Made by a program: the position numbers and the translations under genes. The notes beneath the pieces were generated by a model that had not been told where the DNA came from, did not search any database, and saw only the letters and a list, made by a program, of their open reading frames with translations. This document shows, piece by piece, positions 1 to 9,791 of a DNA stretch of 64,000 bases. The stretch comes from Lotmaria passim. Its lineage: Eukaryota; Euglenozoa; Kinetoplastea; Trypanosomatida; Trypanosomatidae. How positions within the stretch are numbered: the first letter of the stretch is position 1; the number at the start of each line of letters is the position of its first letter. Location of the stretch: positions 1,488,001-1,552,000 of the forward strand of contig CP140197.1 in assembly GCA_037349495.1 (NCBI GenBank), given 5' to 3'.

Positions 1-360
1 TAGCTTACCCCTCAAAAAGGCTATTCACGCAAACACAAGCAACACACACACACACATAAAAAAAAAAAAAAAAACAGATGCAGATTGATCTGGTATCCGT
101 AAGTCAATATTGGCAACCCATGCAGAAAGAGAACTGCTGCTAAGAGGCGTGGGCCAAAAAACAAGAAATAAAAGAAGAAAAAAAAAAAGAAGAGATGACA
201 ACTCGTCAACGCTTTTTAGTTTTGGAGAGGAAAGACAAGAAGAACAAAAAAACTACACTCAGCATCAAAAAACAAACCCTTCAGTTCCACTAATGTGGTC
301 AATAAGAAGAAAAAAAAAAACACTAATTGGTGCCCATCAACCTCACCAACAGTTGGCATG
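1..360. other. Spacer downstream of the first array gene
   Basis: No gene is supported here. The stretch has a short CA repeat near 44-56, an A run at about 58-74 and several purine-rich runs. It probably contains the 3' UTR of the gene ending at 361 and processing signals for the next gene beyond the window edge. Confidence 0.6.
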
Positions 361-1068
361 TTAAAACAAGGCCGTTTCCGCGTTAATGCCGACAGTGCCA
401 CCACTCTGTATCCACGCCTTCCGAATCACCTCCAAGTCGTGCTCCGCCGTCCTCACCAGCAGATGCTTCGGCTTCCCACTCGCGTCCCTCATCGCATCGA
501 TCAGCACCAGCGCCAGTTCGTAGGCTTGGTAAGCGGTAAAGCGGATCATCCACACCTCCTCTACTGGTACACCTCTGTCGACTGAGCGCGGTCGCTTTTT
601 CTTGTCGCATGGAGTAAAGCTGTAGTTGCCCGAGGCAGAGGTGTCGAGAAGCGCGGCAGCGCTGTCGCGCGCAGAAATCGTCGACGACGGCTGCGACGGT
701 GTTGATGCGGCGGTGGCTGAAGCTGCGTTTGCAGTCGCAGCGGTCTTTCCTTTTGCCGTCATGGATGCTGATGTGTGGAAGCGTCTGCTAGAGAAGTCCG
801 GCACCGGCACCACCTTGCCAATCAGCCGCAGTGTCATCTTCGCATTCATGGACTGCATGCAGCTCTCCAAATCACTCTGCGCAAAGTGCGGCCACATCTG
901 CACCAGGTCCAGCATCATGGAGTGGTAGAGAACATTTTTGGGGTGGTTCTTGCGGCTGATGGTGACGGTTGCCGTGGCGACATCGATGGTGAGAATGCGG
1001 GTCGACCAGCTGCTTTTTTCCAGTACCCCTTGCTTCAAAACAGGGATTTGGACAACCTGCGACTGCAT
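361..1068 (-). CDS. Small PH-like array protein 1 (type A)
   Basis: Function unknown; 235 residues. The N-terminal block has VLKQG (about 10-14), WSTRILTID (20-28) and ISRKNHP, then WPHF and AKMTLRLIG. A Ser/Ala/Thr-rich insert (about 95-160) follows, then the terminal block WMIRFTAYQAYELALVLI (about 173-190). The order of beta strands ending in an amphipathic helix resembles a PH domain interrupted by an insert; this is inferred from pattern, not from a search. A second motif, DLEVIRKAW, lies near residues 213-221. The ATG at 1068 is the first in frame and sits just after a poly-T tract on the coding strand. No signal peptide or membrane segment is visible, so a cytosolic or membrane-peripheral protein is likely. 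Confidence 0.88.
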   Translation of the reverse strand: MQSQVVQIPVLKQGVLEKSSWSTRILTIDVATATVTISRKNHPKNVLYHSMMLDLVQMWPHFAQSDLESCMQSMNAKMTLRLIGKVVPVPDFSSRRFHTSASMTAKGKTAATANAASATAASTPSQPSSTISARDSAAALLDTSASGNYSFTPCDKKKRPRSVDRGVPVEEVWMIRFTAYQAYELALVLIDAMRDASGKPKHLLVRTAEHDLEVIRKAWIQSGGTVGINAETALF

Positions 1069-1101
1069 TTATACTTAATAAAATAGAAAAAAAAAAAAAA
1101 G
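1069..1101 (-). promoter_or_regulatory. Probable trans-splicing tract and acceptor of array gene 1
   Basis: On the coding strand a run of about 14 T (1088-1101) is followed by the first AG at 1075-1074, five bases before the ATG. This fits a polypyrimidine tract plus spliced-leader acceptor and a very short 5' UTR. It is inferred from known kinetoplastid processing; no transcript evidence is available. Confidence 0.5.
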
Positions 1102-2335
1102 ACGAAGAAGAAACGATTAATGCAGAAAAAGAGAAACTACAGAAATAGAGAAAAGAAGCAACACCGATGACAGAAGCAGAGAACCACAAAACCAAAGCAA
1201 AAACACACACAAAAAAAAAACGAGTATTTATGCACACAGAATAATAAAATAAGTAGCAAAAAAAAAAGGCAACAGAATTTAAAAAGAAAAGGAAAACGAA
1301 AAACGAGATAAAAATATGTGAAGAAAAAAAAAAAGATAGAAATAGTTTTTATGTATGTGCTTATGCTTGTCACGCAGTTTGATGGGTACTACACGATGAA
1401 AACCGTATTCCCAGAAGAATGTCGCAAATAGTGGGAAAATAGAGAGAAAAAAAAAAAGTCGAATACCGATGTCGCAATGAGGAAAACAAAAACCAAAACA
1501 CTTTCAAGATACGACAGACTTGCCACGGTTTCCAGAAAAGTGGTGGCAATAATAAAAAAAAAAAAAATAAGAACGTTAAAGGAAGTCTGCTAATGCAAAA
1601 AAAAAAAAAAAACTGTTAGTGTGTTTCGTAAATAGGCGCAGAGATGAAAAGCCTGTTGCTTAGTTGTATTTGAATGGCTGACACGGAGAACTATGCACAC
1701 ACATGTACACATATACGTATATATATGCAAGCATAAACTGCTGTCTGTGCTCGAGAAAAGCTATCCTTTGTTATTGTGTAGAGAGCATGTTGGTAAAAAG
1801 AAAAAAAAAGAAAAAAGAAAACGCGAAGAGGAGGTGGAAGGAAATAGTACAATGAACAAAAGCAGGTCCTGCTGTTCCAACCAGGCAATGCGACGCTTTT
1901 AAGACCGCTCAGAATTTTGTATCGCTGCATAGTGGGTACGCAGTCTCTTGGAAGTGCCCCGCAAAGAAGCAGAAGGTTGATGTGGTAGCTCGGTAGTTCG
2001 CTGAACGACCTTTTGCTTTTCTCTCCTGTACTGACACTATTCCAGAAACACTAAAGAAACTCTTCTATTGCTAGAAACGGCGAAACGGAAGTGGAAGGGA
2101 AAACAAGATTTGAAAACGTTCAGCAGACGCCGCGACGATTATTCAAGAAAACCCCAACAACATAAAGGAACGTATTGGAGAGCGAGGATGCTCACGAATT
2201 ACGATCAAGGAACAAAGCACCTGCTTTGCTCCACTGCATGCATATTTAGCATTATGCGCAAATTTGAAAGAAAAAAAAGAGCTTATAAAGTCAGAGTAGG
2301 CAAAGGAACGTTGAACGACTGGGGCGTTGTTCAAA
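1069..2335. other. Spacer, array genes 1-2
   Basis: No gene seen. It carries many A runs on the plus strand (for example 1551-1567 and 1599-1612) and a short TA-rich tract near 1715-1727. It is consistent with UTRs plus trans-splicing and polyadenylation signals. Confidence 0.6.
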
Positions 2336-3058
2336 CTACATCAGCGAAGCCTCCTCAATGGCCAGTCCTTCAATGCCTTTGTGTCGGCTCCATGCCTTCT
2401 TCACCGCCACAAAGTCGGCGTGCAGGTGCGGACCAAAAAGCTGCTCTCGCTCCGCCTCTGTGCTGCACATCGCCTGCATCAGCACTACCGCCAGCTCGTA
2501 CGATTTAAAAGTTGTAAAACGAAGCATCCAGGCGTTGCTCTTTCCATGTGAACCCGCCGTTAACGAGCGACTCTTTTTTGAGCTGGCGCTTGCTGTGAAG
2601 GCAAAGTGAGACTGCATGGTCTGCTTCGTCTCTGGCGTGTGCGATGGTGCCGCAACTTCCACCGGCACTGCGGCACTTCCAGCTTCAACATTAGCAGCGG
2701 CGGTCGCTGACCGTGTCACGGCGTACATGTTCGTCAGCGACGCCACTGCCGTGTCGTCCGTCACGGTGGCGCCACCCACAGAGAAATGCGGGACAGCGAC
2801 GATCTCCCCCACAACGCGCAGCGACATCTTCGCATCGAGGGAGTTTATTGGGCTCTCTGTGCGGGCTTGTCCAAAACGAGGCCATAACTGCACCTGTGTT
2901 ACCTGAAGAGCATGGTAGAGCACGTTGTTTGGGTGGTTGCGTCGACTGATCGTGAGCGTGCCAGTGGCGACGTCAATGGTGAGAACGCGGGTGGACCAAT
3001 TGCCCTTCTCCCACACGCCTTGCTTCAACACCGGGATTTGAACAGGCTGCGAGTACAT
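2336..3058 (-). CDS. Small PH-like array protein 2 (type A)
   Basis: Function unknown; 240 residues from the ATG at 3058. The frame continues upstream only through a TTG. The N-terminal block reads IPVLKQG, then WSTRVLTIDVATGTLTISRR, NHPNNVLYH, WPRF and AKMSLRVVG. A variable Ala/Thr-rich insert covers about residues 95-165. The terminal block WMLRFTTFKSYELAVVLM is at about 174-191 and the second motif DFVAVKKAW at about 214-222. It is closest to array protein 1, with the same NHPxNVLYH signature. No membrane segment or signal is visible. PH-like fold is inferred. Confidence 0.88.
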   Translation of the reverse strand: MYSQPVQIPVLKQGVWEKGNWSTRVLTIDVATGTLTISRRNHPNNVLYHALQVTQVQLWPRFGQARTESPINSLDAKMSLRVVGEIVAVPHFSVGGATVTDDTAVASLTNMYAVTRSATAAANVEAGSAAVPVEVAAPSHTPETKQTMQSHFAFTASASSKKSRSLTAGSHGKSNAWMLRFTTFKSYELAVVLMQAMCSTEAEREQLFGPHLHADFVAVKKAWSRHKGIEGLAIEEASLM

Positions 3059-3943
3059 TATCAAAAGGAGAAACCAAATACAAAGGGAAAAAGAGGGAAT
3101 TAAAAAAAAAAAAAAAACAGATTAACACAAAAAAGAAAACTAGATAATTCCTGTGAGCATCCAGATGAAGATAAAATTGTGGAATGTGTTGAATGTATAT
3201 ACGAGACTGCTGTTGTAGGCGCCAAGTAAGTGTATGCGTATCTAAGAAGCAATACACTCCAATCCTTGGAACAGTAACCAGGAAAGCCGCAGCACACGGA
3301 CGACGCTACTGAAGCAAGTAAGACAGATGCAAGACACAATAGATGATGACAGCAGGAAAAAGCCGCGAGTAAATAAATACGGTGGCTGAAAACGGTAAAC
3401 TGCACACAAAAGTGCAAGAGGAGAGAAAAAAAAAAGAGATGGCGCCAATGCAGCGGTCTACTCAGTGTTAATAGGGCCTTGAACAGAGCTCTCCAACACG
3501 GGAACCAGACAATTAGTGCTCAACGCTGCTGTTACTGACGGTTGGTTCTTGAAGCTGAGTTAGAAGATCAAGCTGAACCAGATTAAGTGCTTTCATACTG
3601 CTGTGCAGAACTTGTTACTTTCTTGGTAGAAAAGTAGCAGAAAACAAGAACAGTAATACAAGTACATAGAGGGCAGAAAGATAAGGAACACAGCAGAAAA
3701 CAAAAAAAAACTGTGAGTTTCCTACTCCAGATCTGACATATTTCGTTAGATTAGTGATGGCGCCTCACGACTATCGCTACAGAAGCAGAGCACAGTGGAA
3801 AAAAAAAATAATTAAAAAAAGGAGCATAGTCACAGCGCTTTTTTATCATACTTCGCGCATCAGATCCACCAGCAGGAGGTACAGTTGACAACAAAATCAC
3901 GAAAAAAAAAAAAACAAGGAAAAAACAACAAAAAAAAAAACTA
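3059..3943. other. Spacer, array gene 2 to pseudogene
   Basis: No gene seen. Contains an A run at 3101-3117 (poly-T on the coding strand, the likely trans-splicing tract of array gene 2) and several other A runs near 3786-3940. Confidence 0.6.
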
Positions 3944-4400
3944 TTAAGCACTTGCTTCCTCGACTTTGAGAGACACACAAGATTGCGCTGCTTCGGCCAC
4001 GGCCTCTGAATTCTCTGCAGATCCTCCTCTGCGTACAGATTTACAGCGAACAGCTTCTACACCATCCGTGCCGCGCATCGCGAGTGACAGTCGCACTGCT
4101 ACTTCGTAGGACTCGAAAGTGGTGAAGCGGACCATCCCCGTGACATCCATTCAATTCATACCGGACGTCAGCGGTCGGCTCTGCCTCGTACTTTGGCTTG
4201 AAGCCAACGAGAAGCACGACAACGCGGTCGACGTGTGATGCGCGACGATACGGCACGAAGTGGAGGGGGAAGACAAGGTAGACGCAGTCGTCACCATCGC
4301 AGTGTCACCTTTCGCAGAAGCACGCATGATGTCGGGTAGAAATGTGGGCACTGCCATCGAGCCAGCGACAACGTTTTCTGTAGCGTTGAGAGTGTGAAAG
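3944..4400 (-). pseudogene. Decayed PH-like array gene
   Basis: The lower part (3944-4150) encodes MVRFTTFESYEVAVRLSLAM, a good match to the terminal block of type A neighbours. Directly upstream in the same frame is a TGA at 4151-4153, preceded by a segment containing VPTFLPD and SRPL, which match the VPVPLF and SRPL stretches of intact relatives. The first part (VLKQG, WSTR, NHP and WPHF) is missing altogether. The gene has therefore lost its N-terminal half and carries an internal stop. Whether the 68-residue tail is still expressed from the ATG at 4150 cannot be told. Confidence 0.75.
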
Positions 4401-5321
4401 ACATGGTTCGATCATAGAGAAAGAAAACTACTGCTTTTTTAATTTTAATATGTAGGAAGAAGTGAAAGCCAGCAAAAAAAAAAAAAAACTACTTTTGTGA
4501 AGTTGACTAACGTACAAATTGGAGCTAATTCGGCAGACAACAGTAAACGAAAGGGTAAAATCCGATTCAGAGGGGCTTAAGGAGAATACACGTGCGAAAG
4601 AAAAGGGGAGGAAAAAAAAAAAAAGAAGACAAAAGAGAGTAGAGAACAAAGAAACGTAGCAACAACCACAGCAAACGAACCACCACAACAACAAAGCTTG
4701 AACACTTGGCAGAGCAACAGCGCTATTAATTTGCAGTTGGTGATTCGTAGGACGCGGCGACCGTAAAGGTGAGAAACAATAAAAAGGCGAACAGCAACTT
4801 TCTTGAAGAAGAAGTCGCCACAATGAACATAACGCAAACATACACACATACAACAACAACAACAACAAAAAGGCAGTCCTGTATTCGGTATGACAACAAA
4901 GCTGCTTCTAAAAAGCAAAGGACTACACCGAAACAACTACTCCAGTTCATAAAACCAGCAAGCATAGGAGCACGTTTCCAAAGCACTCATTCAAACAACA
5001 GCAAAAGCACGTAAAAGAGTTGGAATTAAGAAAAAAAGGGAAAGACAAAGAGAAAAAAAAACAAAAAAGAGGCAGCAAAACTCCTGCATCGGTGGAAAGC
5101 AAGTAGAAAAGAAAAAACGGTAGTAAAAAAAAAAGTAGCGAAAAAAAAAAAAGGTGTAGCGTGCGCTGTCAAGTACCTCGTCACGGCACTCATCCCTCAA
5201 AGGCTCTCTTTCCATCCGCTAAACACAGCGGGTGACCCAATTCACAGAACAACATGTATAGCAAACAACTGATTTTGGTTTTCGAGTGAAAACCTACCAG
5301 AGGAGGGTGAGAAGGAGAGGT
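4401..5321. other. Spacer, pseudogene to array gene 3
   Basis: No gene seen. Contains A runs near 4474-4488, 4612-4624 and 5139-5152 and a CAA-repeat tract near 4850-4870. Pyrimidine tracts on the coding strand only. Confidence 0.6.
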
Positions 5322-6023
5322 TCACTTCAATTTAGCAGCTATGGTTTCTGGCTGCTCTTTGAGCCCCCCGTCCGTGCGCTTCGCAGCCTTGATAGGGCGA
5401 GGGGCATGTCGCGCCGCCCACGCCTGCCTCACCAACGTCAGGTCCTGTATGCCGCGTGCGCCAAATACTCTCCGCAGTGTTCCGTCGGGGTACTGCAGCG
5501 TCTCCAGTATCTTCAGGGCGGCTTCATACGACTCCAACGACGTAAAGCGGAGCATCCACGCCTCGCAGTCGCCATCTACCGCGTCTCTCCGCAGTGGTCG
5601 GTTTCTCATGGTCGGATCGCCCGAGGTGAAAGAGAAGTCTCTGGGGGTTCTCGGCGTGTCCCCGGCGCTTGCCGTCCTCCTAGCGGGTGTGGAGGAGAAC
5701 GACGAGGCCTCCACCATCACAGTGCCGTCCAACACGAAGAGCGGCACTGGCACCTCTCTGCCAAGCAGACGTATCGTCATCATCGCCTCCAGGGAGCGGT
5801 AGTCGTTCTTGATTGTTCTGGGGTTGAAGCAGGGCCACATCTGAGCACACTCCACCTCGATCGAATGGTAGAGGACGTTTTCGGGGTGGTTGTGACGGCT
5901 GATCGTGACAGTGCCAGTAAAGACGTCGATGGTAAGAACGCGCGTCGACCACTCACTTGGCCATTTAGTGTTCCTCTTCTGTACTGGGACCTGGAGCCTC
6001 ATAGGCAGCATGGTGTGCGACAT
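5322..6023 (-). CDS. Small PH-like array protein 3 (type A)
   Basis: Function unknown; 233 residues from the ATG at 6023; upstream in-frame sequence is translated poly-pyrimidine spacer. The first strand is unusual: VPVQKRNTKW replaces the VLKQG motif. Then come EWSTRVLTID, GTVTISRHNHPENVLYHS, WPCF and AMMTIRLLG, with VPVPLF before the insert. The terminal block WMLRFTSLESYEAALKIL is at about 154-171, and DLTLVRQAW at about 191-199. A 287-residue plus-strand open frame over this gene is its shadow. PH-like fold inferred. Confidence 0.87.
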   Translation of the reverse strand: MSHTMLPMRLQVPVQKRNTKWPSEWSTRVLTIDVFTGTVTISRHNHPENVLYHSIEVECAQMWPCFNPRTIKNDYRSLEAMMTIRLLGREVPVPLFVLDGTVMVEASSFSSTPARRTASAGDTPRTPRDFSFTSGDPTMRNRPLRRDAVDGDCEAWMLRFTSLESYEAALKILETLQYPDGTLRRVFGARGIQDLTLVRQAWAARHAPRPIKAAKRTDGGLKEQPETIAAKLK

Positions 6024-7108
6024 GGTGGTAAAGAAATAAAAACAAAAACAAATAAAAAAAGACAGACAGAGAAAAATGACCACTCAGATGCAGTAAATAA
6101 ACGAAACGGAAGAAAAAAAAAAAAGGAAAGGCTAGCGCACTCCTGTTAACAAAAAAAAAAAAAAAAGCACACAAAGGCACACACACATACAGATATGAAA
6201 GCAGAAAGCTGCACGATAAAATGACGCTGCGTTTCAAAGAGAAATACAAGCAAAGAAAGAAAAAAAGAAGCCAGTCACTTAGAAGTTAACAAAAAAAAAA
6301 AAAGAAAAGAAAGACACCAACACTGTGTAGGCGCCCTGCAGCAAATATATGTGAAAGGAAAGGAAAACACAAATTGTAATTGAAATAGTTATGTTGAGCC
6401 GAGTGTGCTTTTGCACACTCGTGACCGCAACAAAAGACGCTAAGGAGCTAAACTCAAAGCAAAGAAGAGCATGCTGAGTAAGATAGAAAAGAAATGAGTG
6501 AGGCAGAGAAAAACGGGGTAAGAAGAAGCTAGCAAGGGAAAAAAAAAAAACACGCCACCAATTTAACTCTCTGGAAATGTTCCGTACATAAAATGCTCCT
6601 TAAAAGAAAAAAAAAAAGAGGATCATTGCAGTGCAGGTGACATGAGTTGACGCAGGAGCGGCGGTTAACAAAAGCCGTGTGCAGACACTTCGAATAAATG
6701 CAAGTTTCACAAAGAACGCATGTTTTTCATTTTTTTTTTAACTTGTGAAGTAGAACGGGCCTTAAAGTACTTACAAAAAAAAGATGTTCAACAATGACAG
6801 TAATGAGTTGTCACGGAAGAACAAGAATGTGCCAAGGCCTGATATAATGGTGGCAGCAGATCGGTTGTATAGGAGAAAGAAAAAACAAACGGAGATCAGA
6901 AAGGAGAAACAAAACTAAACGTCTTCCTCAATGTGACAACAGCGTAGCTTTAGGAACAAGCTTCTGTGAAGCACGGAACGCTACCGTTGTAAATCGATAA
7001 AGACACGCATCCGACTTGTTGCGGTAAAAAAAAAAAAAGACAAATGAAGGCTTAAAATATAGGATACATAAAGACACCACGTCAACAACACAACTGAAAG
7101 AAAAGCCC
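6024..7108. other. Spacer, array genes 3-4
   Basis: No gene seen. Rich in A runs (for example 6112-6124, 6150-6165, 6540-6550). A T-rich tract on the plus strand lies at about 6723-6741. Confidence 0.6.
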
Positions 7109-7834
7109 CTAACTTCTGCCAGCGGTTGTGGCTCGCGTTTGGCCCGTCGGTGGCTGCTGTTGCTGCTGCTGCTGCGGCGGCGGCGACACAGTACAAGCAG
7201 CGGTGTCGTTGGGGTACCCAAAGTGTGCTGCCCACGCACATTTCACCGCTGCCAGATCCTCTGCCATGTGCATCCCGAACGTTTTGAGCAACGTGCCATC
7301 GTAGTTCCGTAGACTGCCGAGAAGCTGTACCGCAGCTTCGTAGGACTCGATCGTCGTAAAGCGAATCACCCACACCTCGTAAAGGTTGTCCTCCATCGAG
7401 GTGAGGAGCGGCCGGCTCTTCTTTTTGGGGTCACCAGCAATAAACGCGTAGTCTGCGGAAAGAGTAGATGCCGTCTCGCTGCTCGTCGTCCTCGCTGCAG
7501 CGGACGAGGTGAGGGACAACGACGCATTTGCAACAGCAGCGTCGTTAAATGAAAAAAGTGGCACCGGCACCTCTGTCCCAAAGATGCGCATCGTCATCAT
7601 CGCCTTCAACGAGTTGTAGTCGTCATCAATCGCATCAGCGTCGAAGCGCGGCCACATCTGCACGTACCGTACCCGGATCGAGTGATAGAGGACGTTGTTT
7701 GGGTGGTTGTGTCGGCTGATCGTGGCGGTGGCCGTTGCCGTGTCGACGGTAAGGGTACGAGTGGACCACCTGCCGTTGAACATGGTTCCCTGTTTCCGGA
7801 CCGCAAACTGAGCACGTTGTGGCGCCACGGTCAT
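7109..7834 (-). CDS. Small PH-like array protein 4 (type A, poly-Gln tail)
   Basis: Function unknown; 241 residues from the ATG at 7834, which follows a T-rich tract. Shows VRKQG, RWSTRTLTVD, ATISRHNHPNNVLYHS, WPRF, MMTMRIFG and VPVPLF. The terminal block WVIRFTTIESYEAAVQLL is near residues 154-171 and DLAAVKCAW near 191-199. The C terminus carries a run of seven Gln (about 219-226) encoded mainly by CAG and then a PPTGQ stretch, which sister genes lack. It is closest to array protein 3. PH-like fold inferred. Confidence 0.87.
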   Translation of the reverse strand: MTVAPQRAQFAVRKQGTMFNGRWSTRTLTVDTATATATISRHNHPNNVLYHSIRVRYVQMWPRFDADAIDDDYNSLKAMMTMRIFGTEVPVPLFSFNDAAVANASLSLTSSAAARTTSSETASTLSADYAFIAGDPKKKSRPLLTSMEDNLYEVWVIRFTTIESYEAAVQLLGSLRNYDGTLLKTFGMHMAEDLAAVKCAWAAHFGYPNDTAACTVSPPPQQQQQQQPPTGQTRATTAGRS

Positions 7835-9194
7835 TGCCTCAAAAAAAAAAAAAAAAATGCACCACTGAATAAAAAAAGAGATGTTCAAAAAGCGATGTTG
7901 TTAACGCTGCCCATAAAGGTGGTGGTGGTGCTTTGGATATAAGCCGAGCGTCTACTTTGCGCAGGAGAAAATAAACAGGAGAAGGTGAGACACATGTAGA
8001 AAGAGAAATCCAGAAGAACAAAAAGAAACAAACAAAAAAGCTCAGAGTATCGAATCAGAAAAAAACTGCTTTTATACAGGTATAAGAAGGAGCAACGGTA
8101 TCACAGGATACAATTAGCAGAAAAGAACTAAAAATAAAAATGTTATTGTTTATTTTTTGCTAGGGGCGATTTGTGGCTTTGTCTTGGCACGTTTCCAATG
8201 CCGTTTTTGAATGGACTAGCTCTCAATAAGGTCTTTACTTCAACAGCTGGCAGTGAGTAGAATAACAGAAGCTTAAACAACAGTAAGCACAGAAGTACCC
8301 AGCATATATGTGTATGCATGTATTTAACACTTGTGCAATTGCAGAGACGCTGAGAAGCTGAGAAGCTAAGACAGACACTTCCTGCAAGAAGTCATCAAAG
8401 GGAAAGGTGAGAAAGAGCAGTGACCTGGAAGCCAGCAGTGAGATGACAATCGAAAGCTATATATATATATATATATATCCATGTATGGATATTGCCAAAT
8501 AGAGATTGTGACATCACGCATCAGCCTTTTCGTAGCATGGAGGCGACAACGGCGCTGCATAAAGCAATAGAGGACGTAACAGTGCTTCTCAACGGCAACG
8601 AAGGCAGGCCCCGCTGCCAGCGTTTCGTTTCAATACTCCACACGAGGCGACCGCCACGTGTGCCGCTTCAATGCTCTCGTTTCCTTCTTTTTGACAAGCG
8701 CCTGAGTCACAATGAATGGAGTTATGCACACAGAGAAAAAAAAAAGAAACAGTGTAGATTAATGAAGGAAAAGTATGGTGCAGGAATATGGAAACCACAA
8801 AAAACAAAACAATGACAAGTGAACAATATTTCGTCTGCTTTCTGCCCACATAAAAAGTAACAATAATAATATGTCGCTTTCTGCTTTTGCTAGCTAGAGC
8901 TGCAGAATACGCAAGCTTGGTCGATCGAATAAAAAGAAAAGTAAAGAAGAAATAAGGTACGCTTCGAGAAACAACTTGTGCATTTCATTGAATGGGAAAA
9001 AGGCGTCTTCAGCGCATTTCGAAAGCACAAAACAACGGAAAAACCAAACATATCTTCTATAACGACACTCAGAACCTGTTTCGTACCTCAAAAAAAAAAA
9101 AAGACCAGAACCTATATTTGCTTTCTTGGAAAACGCAAAGCACTCATTTCTCTCTTAAAGAAAAAAAAAAAAAATCACACGGGTTTCCCTTCAA
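7835..9194. other. Spacer, array genes 4-5
   Basis: No gene is supported. Contains an AT repeat at 8458-8478 and A runs at about 7839-7857, 9091-9102 and 9161-9174. A more GC-rich island at about 8500-8720 has no frame that aligns well to the array family. Confidence 0.55.
8458..8478. repeat. (AT)n microsatellite
   Basis: About ten uninterrupted AT units in the spacer between array genes 4 and 5. Confidence 0.9.
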
Positions 9195-9791
9195 TCACAG
9201 CGGACCTGCAAGGCCAGCAGCAACAGGCGGCGGGTTGAAGACCTCCATCGTGGCTGATTCTGTGCTGTGCTTCGGGTTGAAGTGCACGTCGGGCAGCTGG
9301 TACAGCGCTGCAACTGCCACCTCGTACGCATCCTCTGTGGTAAAGCGAATCACCCACGATTCCCAGCCACCGGACTCCAGCGGCCGACTCTTCTTGTGCG
9401 TGTCGCCCGCCATAAACGTGTACTGCGTCGCGGGGGAAGAGGAGGAGTCGGACGTAGCGTCCGCGCCGTGTTGCATCGGCACCGGAGCAGCGTCCTCGTT
9501 TTCAGTGCACGCTAAAGAGAAGCTGGGCACTGGTACCTCACGGCCCAGGACGCACAAGGTGCGCTTCGCATGCAAGGACTCAAAGGCTTCGTCAATGGTC
9601 GTACGTGGGAAATGTGGCCACTGCTGGATCTCTTTGACCTGCACCGAGTGATAGAAGACGTTGTTCGGGTGGTGATGGCGGCTGATCGTGAGCGTGCCTG
9701 TAGCAGGGTCGACGGTGAGAACGCGCGTGGACCAGCTGCTCGTGTCGTCACGACCCTGTTTCTCGCAGCTGATCTGAACTCTTTCGCACAT
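9195..9791 (-). CDS. Small PH-like array protein 5 (type B)
   Basis: Function unknown; 198 residues from the ATG at 9791. Shows VQISCEKQG, SSWSTRVLTVD, GTLTISRHHHPNNVFYHS, WPHF and AKRTLCVLG, then VPVPSF. A short insert follows, with a KKSRPL stretch. The terminal block WVIRFTTEDAYEVAVAAL is at about 144-161. The protein ends soon after and lacks the DLxxIRxxW motif of type A. This is the first gene of type B, which has a Cys in the first strand (SCxKQG) and AKRTLCVLG. Confidence 0.87.
   Translation of the reverse strand: MCERVQISCEKQGRDDTSSWSTRVLTVDPATGTLTISRHHHPNNVFYHSVQVKEIQQWPHFPRTTIDEAFESLHAKRTLCVLGREVPVPSFSLACTENEDAAPVPMQHGADATSDSSSSPATQYTFMAGDTHKKSRPLESGGWESWVIRFTTEDAYEVAVAALYQLPDVHFNPKHSTESATMEVFNPPPVAAGLAGPL

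Noticed and set aside
4428-4986. Hydrophobic Phe/Leu-rich frames on the minus strand, here and in many spacers
   Set aside because: They are translated poly-T tracts, not membrane proteins; they have no conserved start or motif.
5286-6149. 287-residue open frame on the plus strand
   Set aside because: It lies opposite a well-supported array gene, has no family motif and reads as the reverse of GC-rich coding sequence.
8500-8720. GC-richer island that might be another array relic
   Set aside because: Fragments such as ESIEA and SIALCSAVVASML only loosely recall family blocks and occur in different frames without the expected order.
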